A DNA stretch of 64,000 nt from NCBI GenBank assembly GCA_022793815.1, contig JAAWDP010000019.1, positions 62,001-126,000 of the forward strand. Direction: 5' to 3'. The translations under genes and the position numbers were made by a program. Under the pieces are notes generated by a model that saw only the letters and a program-made list of their open reading frames with translations, was not told where the DNA came from and did no database searches. Source of the DNA: Clostridia bacterium (GTDB lineage: Bacteria > Bacillota > Clostridia > Christensenellales > Pumilibacteraceae). This document shows, piece by piece, positions 25,069 to 33,322 of the stretch (its first letter is position 1; every line of letters begins with the position of its first letter).

Positions 25069-25701
25069 GTGAGCGAAATAGCGGATATAATTTTCGAAGC
25101 GCTTTTGAAAGTGTTCAAATACAAGGAAATCGTTGTCGTGCTGATTTCGATATTGCCCATTGTGGAGGCGAGGCTGGCGATTCCCATTGCCATAAGATAC
25201 GGCATGCACCCCGTCACGGGGTGGCTTTTGGCTTTTATCGGCTCGTCGGTAATCGTGCCGTTGCTTTTGCTTGTGCTTATTCCGTTTGTCAAGTGGCTGG
25301 CGAAAACCAGGCTTTTCAAAAAGGTCGGGTCGGCGCTGTACGATAAATTCGAAAAGAAATCCGAAAGCGTGGAGAAAAACGGCTCGGACCTGAAAAAGAT
25401 GCTGGGCGTGTTTACGTTTGTCGCCGTTCCCCTGCCGCTTACGGGCGTATGGACGGGCAGCGCGGTGGCGTCGGTGGTGAAACTCAATCTTCCGAAAGGC
25501 TGTCTTGCCGTCATTGCCGGCAATCTCGTCGCGGGCGGAATAATAACGCTGCTGTGCGCTTTCCTGCCGCAAAAAGCCATAGACTGGGTAATACTCGCGC
25601 TTACGGTGATAGCCGTTGCCGTGCTGTGCGTTCTTATAGTTAAAATAGCCTTGCACAAACCGAAGGAAGCCGATAAGGCAGAGGAAAGCAAAAAGGAGTA
25701 A
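25069..25701 (+). CDS. Small multidrug-export-like membrane protein (Sm_multidrug_ex family)
   Basis: 210 residues with GTG start at 25069. Five to six hydrophobic segments; the signature LPIVEARLAIPIAI near residue 30 and AVPLPLTGVWTGSAVAS near 125 are typical of the COG2426-type family, whose transport function is weakly supported. A lysine-rich cytosolic tail follows. It is two bases upstream of glmS and shares its promoter. Confidence 0.85.
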   Translation: MSEIADIIFEALLKVFKYKEIVVVLISILPIVEARLAIPIAIRYGMHPVTGWLLAFIGSSVIVPLLLLVLIPFVKWLAKTRLFKKVGSALYDKFEKKSESVEKNGSDLKKMLGVFTFVAVPLPLTGVWTGSAVASVVKLNLPKGCLAVIAGNLVAGGIITLLCAFLPQKAIDWVILALTVIAVAVLCVLIVKIALHKPKEADKAEESKKE

Positions 25702-25703
25702 TT

Positions 25704-27536
25704 ATGTGCGGAATAATAGGATATACGGGCAAGCGCCAAGCTGCGCCCATACTGCTTGACGGATTGAAAATGCTGGAATACCGCGGATACGATTCGAGCG
25801 GCATTGCCGTATCGGAAAACGGCGGTATTTCCATGACGAAAGCCAAAGGGCGGCTGGACAATCTCGTGAAACTTACGGACGGCGGCAAGAGCGCGCGCGG
25901 CACGATGGGTATAGGTCACACGCGCTGGGCGACGCACGGCGAACCCAGCGACGTAAACTCGCACCCCCACATAGGCGAGAAAGGCAATTTCGCGCTCGTT
26001 CACAACGGCATTATAGAAAACTATCTCGACATACGCGCCTTCCTTTGTGCGAAGGGATTTACTTTCCGTTCGCAGACCGACACGGAAGCGGTGGTGCAAC
26101 TTTTGGAATATTATTACAAAGGCGACGTAAAAGAGGCTATCGCCAAAACGCTTAACAAGCTGCGCGGCTCGTATGCTTTGGGAATACTGACGCGCTTCGA
26201 CCCCGATACGTTTTATGCGGTGAGAAAGGATTCTCCGCTTGTGATAGGTTTGGGCGACGGCGAAAACTTCATTGCGTCCGACATGCCCGCGGTGCTTAAA
26301 TACACGCACGATTTCATTCTGCCCGAGGACGGCGACATAGCGGTGATTTCGCCGACGAAAGTCGAACTTTTCAACCGAAACGGCGAGACCGTGGAGCACA
26401 AGCCGTTCAAAGTGGACTGGGACGTGGAGAGCGCGGAAAAAGGCGGTTTCCCCCACTTCATGCTGAAAGAAATACACGAACAGCCAAAGGCTTTGGAGCA
26501 AACGCTGCTGCCCCGTTTCGACGGATACTCCGTAAAAAGCGACGGAATCGAATTTTCGAAAGAATATCTCGGCGCGCTGAAAAAGATTTTCATAGTCGCC
26601 TGCGGCTCGTCATACCATGCCGCAATGGTCGGCAAATATTTCATAGAGCGCAACTGCCGCATAAGCACGGAAGTCGACCTTGCGAGCGAATTCCGCTACC
26701 GCAGCCCCGTGCTGGACGAAAACACTCTGACGGTAGTCATAAGCCAAAGCGGCGAAACCGCAGATACGATTGCCGCAATGCGCGACGCGAAAGCGCACTG
26801 CTCGCGCGTACTGGCAATAGTGAATGTAGTCGGTTCTACAATCGCGCGCGAGGCGGACGATGTGCTTTACACGCGCGCCGGGCCGGAAATAGCCGTAGCT
26901 ACCACAAAGGGCTACACGACGCAGGTGGCGACGCTTATGCTGTTGGGACTTTTCATAGCGGACGCGACGAAAAGCATGAGCAAGGCGCTTTACGAAAAAT
27001 ACGTCGACGAATTGAAAGCGCTGCCCGCCGCGGTGCAGAGGGTGCTCGACGAAAACGTGGAAGCGCTGCAAAAGCTTGCCTACGATTATTTTGCGTTTGA
27101 CAAGACTTTCTTTATCGGGCGCGGCATGGACTATGCTTTGGCTCTCGAAGGCGCGCTGAAACTCAAAGAGATATCCTATATCCACGCCGAGAGCTATGCC
27201 GCCGGCGAGCTCAAACACGGAACGATTTCCCTGATAGAAAAAGGCTCGCCCGTCATTGCGTGCGCAACGGGAGAAGAGCTTTTCGAAAAAACTCTTTCCA
27301 ACATAAAAGAAGTGCGCTCGCGCGGGGCAAGCGTTATCGCGCTTGTGAAAGAGGGGCGCGAAAAGACAATGGGCGCGGAGGCGCAGCACGTGGTTTCCCT
27401 GCCTGCCCTCTCCGACGAAATGATGCCGTGCGTCGCGGCGGCGGCACTGCAGCTGTTTGCGTACTACGTGGCGGCGGCGAAGAGCTGCGACATAGACAAA
27501 CCGAGAAATCTCGCAAAAGCGGTCACCGTGGAATAG
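25704..27536 (+). CDS. glmS: Glutamine--fructose-6-phosphate aminotransferase
   Basis: 610 residues. Nucleophile Cys2 in MCGIIGYTG; glutaminase motifs HTRWATHG and HNGIIENY; two SIS domains with ACGSSYHAAM, SQSGETADTI and ATTKGYTTQ; C-terminal KPRNLAKAVTVE. It makes glucosamine-6-phosphate from fructose-6-phosphate and glutamine, the entry to wall amino sugars. It is in an operon with a small exporter and a phosphomutase. No glmS ribozyme is present upstream, so control must differ from that of many Firmicutes. Confidence 0.98.
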   Translation: MCGIIGYTGKRQAAPILLDGLKMLEYRGYDSSGIAVSENGGISMTKAKGRLDNLVKLTDGGKSARGTMGIGHTRWATHGEPSDVNSHPHIGEKGNFALVHNGIIENYLDIRAFLCAKGFTFRSQTDTEAVVQLLEYYYKGDVKEAIAKTLNKLRGSYALGILTRFDPDTFYAVRKDSPLVIGLGDGENFIASDMPAVLKYTHDFILPEDGDIAVISPTKVELFNRNGETVEHKPFKVDWDVESAEKGGFPHFMLKEIHEQPKALEQTLLPRFDGYSVKSDGIEFSKEYLGALKKIFIVACGSSYHAAMVGKYFIERNCRISTEVDLASEFRYRSPVLDENTLTVVISQSGETADTIAAMRDAKAHCSRVLAIVNVVGSTIAREADDVLYTRAGPEIAVATTKGYTTQVATLMLLGLFIADATKSMSKALYEKYVDELKALPAAVQRVLDENVEALQKLAYDYFAFDKTFFIGRGMDYALALEGALKLKEISYIHAESYAAGELKHGTISLIEKGSPVIACATGEELFEKTLSNIKEVRSRGASVIALVKEGREKTMGAEAQHVVSLPALSDEMMPCVAAAALQLFAYYVAAAKSCDIDKPRNLAKAVTVE

Positions 27537-27573
27537 GCGCGGTACAAAAGCGAGGATGAGGAGCAAGAAACTT

Positions 27574-28755
27574 ATGAACAAAAAAATCGCGGTTATACTC
27601 GGGGACGGCATGGCGGATTTGCCCGACGCAAACGGCGACACGCCGATGTCGCTTGCGAGAAAGCCGAGGGCGGACGCGCTTGCAGGAAAATCGGAAATAG
27701 GGCTTGTCAAAAACGTACCCGACGGCATGAAACCCGGCTCGGACACCGCCAATCTGTCCGCCATGGGATATGACCCGAAAGAGTGCTATACGGGGCGTTC
27801 GCCGCTGGAAGCGGTGAGCATGGGCATAGCGCTTTCGGACGGCGACGTGACGTACAGAGCCAATCTCGTGACGCTGGAAAACGGCGTTATGAAGGATTAT
27901 TCCGCAGGCGAAATAGACACTGCGTCGGCGAGGGAAATAATCGATTATCTCGCGCCGCACATTAACCGTGACGGGTTCGAACTGTACGGCGGTATAAGTT
28001 ACCGCCACTGCCTTGTTCGCCGCGGAGCACGCCGCACAGGGGCTTATTTGACGCCTCCGCACGACATAAGCGGACGGAAGGTGCAAGAATATCTGCCGAG
28101 CGACGCGGTTTTGCTGGAAATCATGCTGAAATCGCAAGAGCTTTTAAAGGACTGTCCGATTAACGTAAAAAGGCGCGAGCGCGGCTTGAACGAGGCGACG
28201 TCGCTTTGGTTTTGGGGCGAAGGCACGAAACCGAAATTACAGCCGTTTTACGAGAAGTACGGACTGCGCGGAGCGGTGATTTCCGCGGTTGATTTGCTGA
28301 AAGGCATAGCCGTTTGCGCAGGCATGAAATCGATAGACGTAGAGGGTGCGACGGGCACGCTGACGACGAACTTCGACGGGAAAGCCAAAGCCGCCGTAGA
28401 TGCGCTGGAAAGCGGCTGCGACTATGTATACGTACATCTCGAAGCGCCCGACGAATGCGGACATCAGGGCGACCGCGAAGGAAAGCGGCGTGCGATAGAA
28501 CTCATCGACGAGAAAATTCTGACGCCGATAGACGACTATCTGAAAGCGAGCGGCAATCCTTACACGCTTGTGTTTATGCCCGACCACCCCACTCCGACTT
28601 CGACGCGGACGCACTCGTCCGACCCCGTGCCGTACATGATTTACGACAGCGAACGCACGGTATGCGGCGCGGACGCATTCGACGAAAAGCATGCTGCCGA
28701 AAGCGGCAATTTCATCGAGCACGGTCACACTCTGCTGTCGAAAATAATCGACTGA
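27574..28755 (+). CDS. Cofactor-independent phosphoglycerate mutase-like protein (apgM / proposed homoserine kinase type)
   Basis: 393 residues from the ATG at 27574 (GAGGAG upstream; the ATG at 27556 has no spaced site). Alkaline-phosphatase superfamily metal-site motifs: ILGDGMAD, the active Ser in GSDTANLSAMGYDP, HLEAPDECGHQGD, FMPDHPTPTSTRTHSSDPVP and EHGHTL. The subgroup is known as archaeal-type iPGM, and a clade is proposed to act as alternative homoserine kinase in bacteria lacking ThrB. Which reaction applies cannot be decided from sequence. Confidence 0.88.
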   Translation: MNKKIAVILGDGMADLPDANGDTPMSLARKPRADALAGKSEIGLVKNVPDGMKPGSDTANLSAMGYDPKECYTGRSPLEAVSMGIALSDGDVTYRANLVTLENGVMKDYSAGEIDTASAREIIDYLAPHINRDGFELYGGISYRHCLVRRGARRTGAYLTPPHDISGRKVQEYLPSDAVLLEIMLKSQELLKDCPINVKRRERGLNEATSLWFWGEGTKPKLQPFYEKYGLRGAVISAVDLLKGIAVCAGMKSIDVEGATGTLTTNFDGKAKAAVDALESGCDYVYVHLEAPDECGHQGDREGKRRAIELIDEKILTPIDDYLKASGNPYTLVFMPDHPTPTSTRTHSSDPVPYMIYDSERTVCGADAFDEKHAAESGNFIEHGHTLLSKIID

Positions 28756-28772
28756 AACGAAACATGAACTTT

Positions 28773-28803
28773 AAAACCCCTGTTTAAACAGGGGTTTTGT
28801 TTT
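28773..28803 (+). terminator. Terminator of the glmS operon (possibly bidirectional)
   Basis: A perfect 26-base palindrome (AAAACCCCTGTTT and its complement, 28773-28798) followed by GTTTTT. It also lies behind the convergent ROK kinase gene. Confidence 0.88.
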
Positions 28804-28840
28804 TGATACAAATAAATTTTTTCCGCGCTTAATCCGAGCG

Positions 28841-29788
28841 TTACATCAGCAGCGCCGCCGCGCCTATAATTCCCGCGTCGTTGCCCAAAGACGCGATTTT
28901 AAGTTCTACTTTCGGCGCGCCCTGATATCCGTAATGCATGGCTTTCATGCGGACTTTCAGACGGTTGAGAAGATTGTCGCCCTGCGCGCAGACGCCGCCG
29001 CCGAGCAGTATCGCCTGCGGACGGAATTCGTTGCAGATATTGAGCAGTCCTTCGCTGAGGTACATTACGTAATTATTGACGACGAGTTTCGCCATGGCGT
29101 CGCCCATTTTCTCGGTTTCGAATGCCGTTCTGCCGTCGACCTTGTCTATGTCGCCGCCTACGAAATCCCACATTTTGCTTGAACGGTCGCGCATCATGGC
29201 TTCCTTGGTTTCGCGTATGAGCGCGCTGGCCGACGCATACGCCTCGAAACAGCCGCGTCTGCCGCAGGAGCAGGGTTCGCCGTTTACGCAGATGACCGAG
29301 TGTCCGAGTTCCGCGCCCTTGGACTCGTTGCCCTCGAAAAGTTTGCCGTCGAGCACTATGCCGCCGCCGACGCCCGTGCCGAGCGTTATCATGACGGTAT
29401 CGGTATAGCCTTTGCCCGCGCCGAAAAGCGATTCGCCGAGCGCGGCTACGTTCGCGTCGTTGCAGACCCGAACGGGTTTTTTGACGCGCTTCAATATGAG
29501 TTCGGCTATGGGAACGCTGTACCAGCCGAGATTCGGCGAATAGTCTACGATACCGGCGCCGCTGTTTATCGCGCCCGGACTGCCTATGCCCACGCCTACG
29601 ACCTCGTCCATGCTTATCTTGTTGGTTTTGACGAGATTGAGCACTTCGAAAGCCATATCGAGCGCGACTTCGTCCGCGGGGCGGTCGCTCTTGGTCGGTA
29701 TAGACGACTTGGCAACTATGTTGCCGTTTTTGTCCACAACACCCGTTTTTATGTTGGTTCCCCCCAAATCGATTCCCACGTAATACAT
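28841..29788 (-). CDS. ROK-family glucokinase
   Basis: 315 residues. ATP site GIDLGGTNIKTGVVD, phosphate-2 region ITLGTGVGGGIVLDG, catalytic Asp in VCNDANVAALGE, the sugar-contact ELGHSVI and the ROK zinc motif CSCGRRGCFEAYAS. It phosphorylates glucose or a related hexose. It starts with ATG after AAGGAGATGAGA, 53 bases downstream of the acidic membrane protein, without a clear promoter of its own. The exact sugar is not determinable. Confidence 0.93.
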   Translation of the reverse strand: MYYVGIDLGGTNIKTGVVDKNGNIVAKSSIPTKSDRPADEVALDMAFEVLNLVKTNKISMDEVVGVGIGSPGAINSGAGIVDYSPNLGWYSVPIAELILKRVKKPVRVCNDANVAALGESLFGAGKGYTDTVMITLGTGVGGGIVLDGKLFEGNESKGAELGHSVICVNGEPCSCGRRGCFEAYASASALIRETKEAMMRDRSSKMWDFVGGDIDKVDGRTAFETEKMGDAMAKLVVNNYVMYLSEGLLNICNEFRPQAILLGGGVCAQGDNLLNRLKVRMKAMHYGYQGAPKVELKIASLGNDAGIIGAAALLM

Positions 29789-29841
29789 ATTCTCATCTCC
29801 TTAATACTATTATTTTCAAACGGCAAAGCGCCGCAAAATAT

Positions 29842-30933
29842 TTACTTGATTATTATGGTGTTTATGCTGCTCTGCAAACGCTGTTTTTCGTCGTCGCTTT
29901 TGGATTTCAGATAGTCGCTGAACATGTTGACTACGTTGCGGCGGTTTATGAGCACGTGTCTTTTCGTGACGGGCAGTCCGCCTTCCTGCGGCGTGACGTC
30001 CTTTGCTCCGTCGCTCGGTTTGACCTGACGGACGAGAGTGCGCACCTGCGGCCGCTCGCCGACTTCTTTGAAATCGTCTATTTCCGCAGCCGCCGCCGAC
30101 GTGCGGCGTTTGCCCGTTTCCACCTTCTCGGCATGAGTGAGAGGCTCTTCATCCTCGGACGGCTCTTCCTCGTCGCTTTGCTTTTCTTCCCCTTCCGTAT
30201 CGGTTTCCTTTGTTTCCGTTACGCCGACGCTATGCTCGGGCTCGTCCGACTGCTCGTCCGCGGGTTCGTCAAAAGAATCCGTGTCCGGCTCGGCGTACTG
30301 CTCTGGCATCGGCAAATCCTCTTCCGAGAAAGAAGTTTGGGGTTCTTCGGTCGGAGCTTGGGGTTCTTCGGGCTCGGCGTCCAAACTGTCGACAAGTCCG
30401 GAAATTTCGTCCATTATGCTGCGCACGTCGTCAAGACGGTAGCCGTCGTTTTGCGCGTCGGGTTTTGTCTGCGGCGAAGTTCGGCTTTCGGAAACGTCGG
30501 CATTTTCTTTTTCCGACATGTTTTCGTCACCGCCGACGGGCTGCTTTTCGGCAACCTTTTCTTTGCCGCTCTTTTTTACCGCTCCCGCTATCAGCGACAC
30601 AAGCGACACGGCGGTAAACACCGCGCAGGGTATCCACACCGCGGGATATGTAAACAGCAGTACGAGCAGTCCGATTCCCGGCACGCTCAAACCGAATATT
30701 TCCGCCGAGTCGCCTATGGCGGATATGAATCCGAATTTAAGCCCGACAGTGACAAAACACGCCGAGGCCCCGAACACAAGTCCGATTATACCCAGCGAAA
30801 GACAGGCGGCGCGAAGCGATTTGCTCGGCTTTTTCACAACGAAAACGTCGATAGCCAAAAACAGCCATATCAACGAAAGCGCCGTCATTACAGCCAAAAC
30901 GACTATGTTGTGAGTTATAAGCCATTCCAACAT
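29842..30933 (-). CDS. Membrane protein with long acidic cytosolic domain, unknown function
   Basis: 363 residues from the ATG at 30931-30933. Three hydrophobic segments (about 8-30, 41-65 and 80-115), then a Glu/Asp/Ser/Pro-rich low-complexity stretch (about 130-275) and a basic C-terminus (KRHVLINRRNVVNMFSDYLKS). No catalytic motif recognised. A GTG 18 bases upstream overlaps the -10 box and cannot be in the mRNA, so the ATG at 30933 is probably read from a nearly leaderless transcript. Confidence 0.78.
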   Translation of the reverse strand: MLEWLITHNIVVLAVMTALSLIWLFLAIDVFVVKKPSKSLRAACLSLGIIGLVFGASACFVTVGLKFGFISAIGDSAEIFGLSVPGIGLLVLLFTYPAVWIPCAVFTAVSLVSLIAGAVKKSGKEKVAEKQPVGGDENMSEKENADVSESRTSPQTKPDAQNDGYRLDDVRSIMDEISGLVDSLDAEPEEPQAPTEEPQTSFSEEDLPMPEQYAEPDTDSFDEPADEQSDEPEHSVGVTETKETDTEGEEKQSDEEEPSEDEEPLTHAEKVETGKRRTSAAAAEIDDFKEVGERPQVRTLVRQVKPSDGAKDVTPQEGGLPVTKRHVLINRRNVVNMFSDYLKSKSDDEKQRLQSSINTIIIK

Positions 30934-30942
30934 TATACGATT

Positions 30943-30971
30943 ATTATACACTCAATTTGCCGACGTGTCAA
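30943..30971 (-). promoter_or_regulatory. Sigma-A promoter giving a near-leaderless transcript
   Basis: Minus strand TTGACA (30966-30971), exactly 17 bases, TATAAT (30943-30948). The ATG at 30933 is 9 bases after the -10 box and there is no Shine-Dalgarno sequence. Confidence 0.88.
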
Positions 30972-30999
30972 GACTATGACGCAAATTAAGCGTACAAAT

Positions 31000-33243
31000 T
31001 CACGCGCGGCGGTAAATCCTTCCGCACACGACGGTCATGTCGTCGAGGCGCTGTCCGCCCGTGTTCGCAAGCGCGGCGTCCAACACGGCGCGGGAAAGTT
31101 TTTGGGGGTTGAGCGTGTCGTTTTTTGCAATCAACGCAGCCGCTTCGCCGTCGGCGAACGCGTCCGCAGCCCCGTCGCTCATCATGACTATCATGTCGCC
31201 CTCTTTGAACGCCACGCTTTCGGCAAACGGCGTTATTTCCTCGACGGCTCCGAGCGGCAGAGCCGAACCGCTCAGCGCGGCGACTTCGCCGTCGCGCTTT
31301 ACCAGCGTGGCGGGACACGCGACTTTTATGACGTCGCCGCACGCCGCCGAAAGGTCGAGCACCAAAATATCCATTGCGGCAAAGGTTTCTTCCCTGCTCA
31401 TGGAAAGGAATCTGTTGACAGACGCCAGTATGAAGTCCGAAGAAAATCCCGCTTTGTAATAGTTTTCCACAAGCGACACGGCGCGGACGCTGACGCGTTC
31501 CGCATCCTCGCCGCTGCCCATTCCGTCGGATATTGCCATAACAAAGCCGTCTGCGCCTATGCGCGAAAAGGAATATGTATCTCCGCTTTTGCCCGAACTG
31601 TCCTTGGCAAGCGAGGACACGCCGAACACGACGTCGTATACGGTGTCTGATTTGAACACGGCGTTTTCGTATCCGGCGCTGCCGCCCTCGTCCGCGGACG
31701 ACGATACGAAAAAGAACGGACGCTTGTAAATTTTGGACAGTATTTTCTCCGTCTTTCTTTTGTCGAACGCTTGGCTTTCCACATTGAGCGATACGTTTAT
31801 CATGCCGCCCCTCTCCTTTCTGACCAGCGCGCTTTGACAGTCGCAGCCGCCGAATACGAGTTCTTCTTTGATTTTTCGGGCGCCGTCGAAATCGAAACGG
31901 GCGCGGTCCGTCATGCGCTGCCCGAATGCGCGCATTACGCCTTCCGCGCCGCCGAGCTGTGCACAGACAAGGTCGGCTGCGGCGACACGGGCTTTTGCGA
32001 CCGCTTCGTCGCACTTGTTCTTTTCCACGAACGCATTTGTCTTGGCTATTAGCGCGCCCGCGGAGCGGCACCCGTCGAGTATGCTTTCGGGCAAGCCGCC
32101 GACGCTTGTATGACCGTCTTCGAGAGCGCGCTCCACAAGCGAGCGCATGACGTCTAAACCGCTTACGTTGCAGCCACCGCGGTAAGGGCACGCGGCGCAC
32201 ACCTCGTCAAGCAGTCTTTGGGCATAGTGCTGCGTATCGGGCGCGCCTGCGGAAACAAGCGCGGTTATCCTGCTCATCTGACCGAATATTTCCGCGGCGC
32301 AGTTTATCTCTCCGCCCGTTCCGACGCGTTCGCGCTCCATAAGCCGAAGCAGCGCGCGTTCGTGAGCGGCGGAGCGTTTTTCCGAAGAAAAGCGCATTAT
32401 TTTTTTCGTCGGAACGGCGGCGTAAAGCGCGCAGCCGATAAACGCGGAAAGCACGTCGAACAAATCCGCTCCGCCGAAAAGGCACAGCGCCGCAGTGAAT
32501 GCGAGCAGATAGCCTGCCGCCGCAAGAGTGCGATGTCCGCCTATGAATATCGCGGCTATCAGCGCGGCGCACGCGCTCACAGCCGCGCCCGACGGCGAAA
32601 AGTCGCCGAGCGATATGCCTATGCCGACACAAAGAGCAACGGCAAACCCCGCGCCCAATCCGCCCGTCTTCATTACGAAAAGGGTCGCCGCCGCGCCCAG
32701 CGCGTAAACAAACGTAAACGCTCCGCCGATTTCGGCGTTGGCCGCGAGCGCGACCGAACCGAGCATACAGCACATTGCCGCGCGCGTCAGTTCGGTTATC
32801 GGCGTTCCTTTCCTAAAAAACGGTTTTACCGCAGTAATGTACACTACGGCGAGTATCAGTGAAAACAGCGTGCCGACAATGAGCGAAAGCGGCGTTATTA
32901 CCTTTATGACGGCGGCATAAATAAAGCCGCAGTTTCCCACGGCTCCGCTAAGCAGAACCGACCAAAGCGGAGGTTTTGTTTTGATTGCGGCGGTAACGGC
33001 TTTGAGTGTGACGGCGCATACGCATACCGCGGCATATCCCCATACCTGCGCGGGCGCGGTGCAGAACGCGGCGTTTGTGACGAGGTACACGGGCGCGGTG
33101 AGCCATACGGGAACGTCGAACATCAAAAGCGCCGAAAACAGACCCGTACCGAAAGGGCGCATATTATATATTTCGGCGAGCGAAAGCGCCGCAAGCAATG
33201 TTGCGGCGGCTAAGGAAAATACGATTTTTTTGGGTTTGAGCAT
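31000..33243 (-). CDS. spoIIE: Stage II sporulation protein E, PP2C phosphatase
   Basis: 747 residues. The N-terminal ~275 carry about ten hydrophobic segments; a central Cys-containing regulatory region (CAACPYRGGC, 349-358) follows; the C-terminal PP2C domain holds ISDGMGSGEDA (571-581), AAMDI (622-626) and MMSDGAADA (687-695). SpoIIE dephosphorylates SpoIIAA to release sigma-F in the forespore. A -10-like TATAAT is seen near 33274. Its presence supports a spore-forming lineage, although later sporulation genes are not in view. Confidence 0.95.
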   Translation of the reverse strand: MLKPKKIVFSLAAATLLAALSLAEIYNMRPFGTGLFSALLMFDVPVWLTAPVYLVTNAAFCTAPAQVWGYAAVCVCAVTLKAVTAAIKTKPPLWSVLLSGAVGNCGFIYAAVIKVITPLSLIVGTLFSLILAVVYITAVKPFFRKGTPITELTRAAMCCMLGSVALAANAEIGGAFTFVYALGAAATLFVMKTGGLGAGFAVALCVGIGISLGDFSPSGAAVSACAALIAAIFIGGHRTLAAAGYLLAFTAALCLFGGADLFDVLSAFIGCALYAAVPTKKIMRFSSEKRSAAHERALLRLMERERVGTGGEINCAAEIFGQMSRITALVSAGAPDTQHYAQRLLDEVCAACPYRGGCNVSGLDVMRSLVERALEDGHTSVGGLPESILDGCRSAGALIAKTNAFVEKNKCDEAVAKARVAAADLVCAQLGGAEGVMRAFGQRMTDRARFDFDGARKIKEELVFGGCDCQSALVRKERGGMINVSLNVESQAFDKRKTEKILSKIYKRPFFFVSSSADEGGSAGYENAVFKSDTVYDVVFGVSSLAKDSSGKSGDTYSFSRIGADGFVMAISDGMGSGEDAERVSVRAVSLVENYYKAGFSSDFILASVNRFLSMSREETFAAMDILVLDLSAACGDVIKVACPATLVKRDGEVAALSGSALPLGAVEEITPFAESVAFKEGDMIVMMSDGAADAFADGEAAALIAKNDTLNPQKLSRAVLDAALANTGGQRLDDMTVVCGRIYRRA

Positions 33244-33322
33244 ATAAATTTCCTGCCTTTATACGCAGGGTATTATATCACCCCGAGCATGCGGCGGAAA
33301 CGGTTAATGTCGGCGTTTTTGT

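Noticed and set aside
25035-25703. glmS ribozyme or riboswitch before glmS
   Set aside because: The space before the exporter gene is about 35 bases and the exporter-glmS gap is 2 bases; no ribozyme fits.
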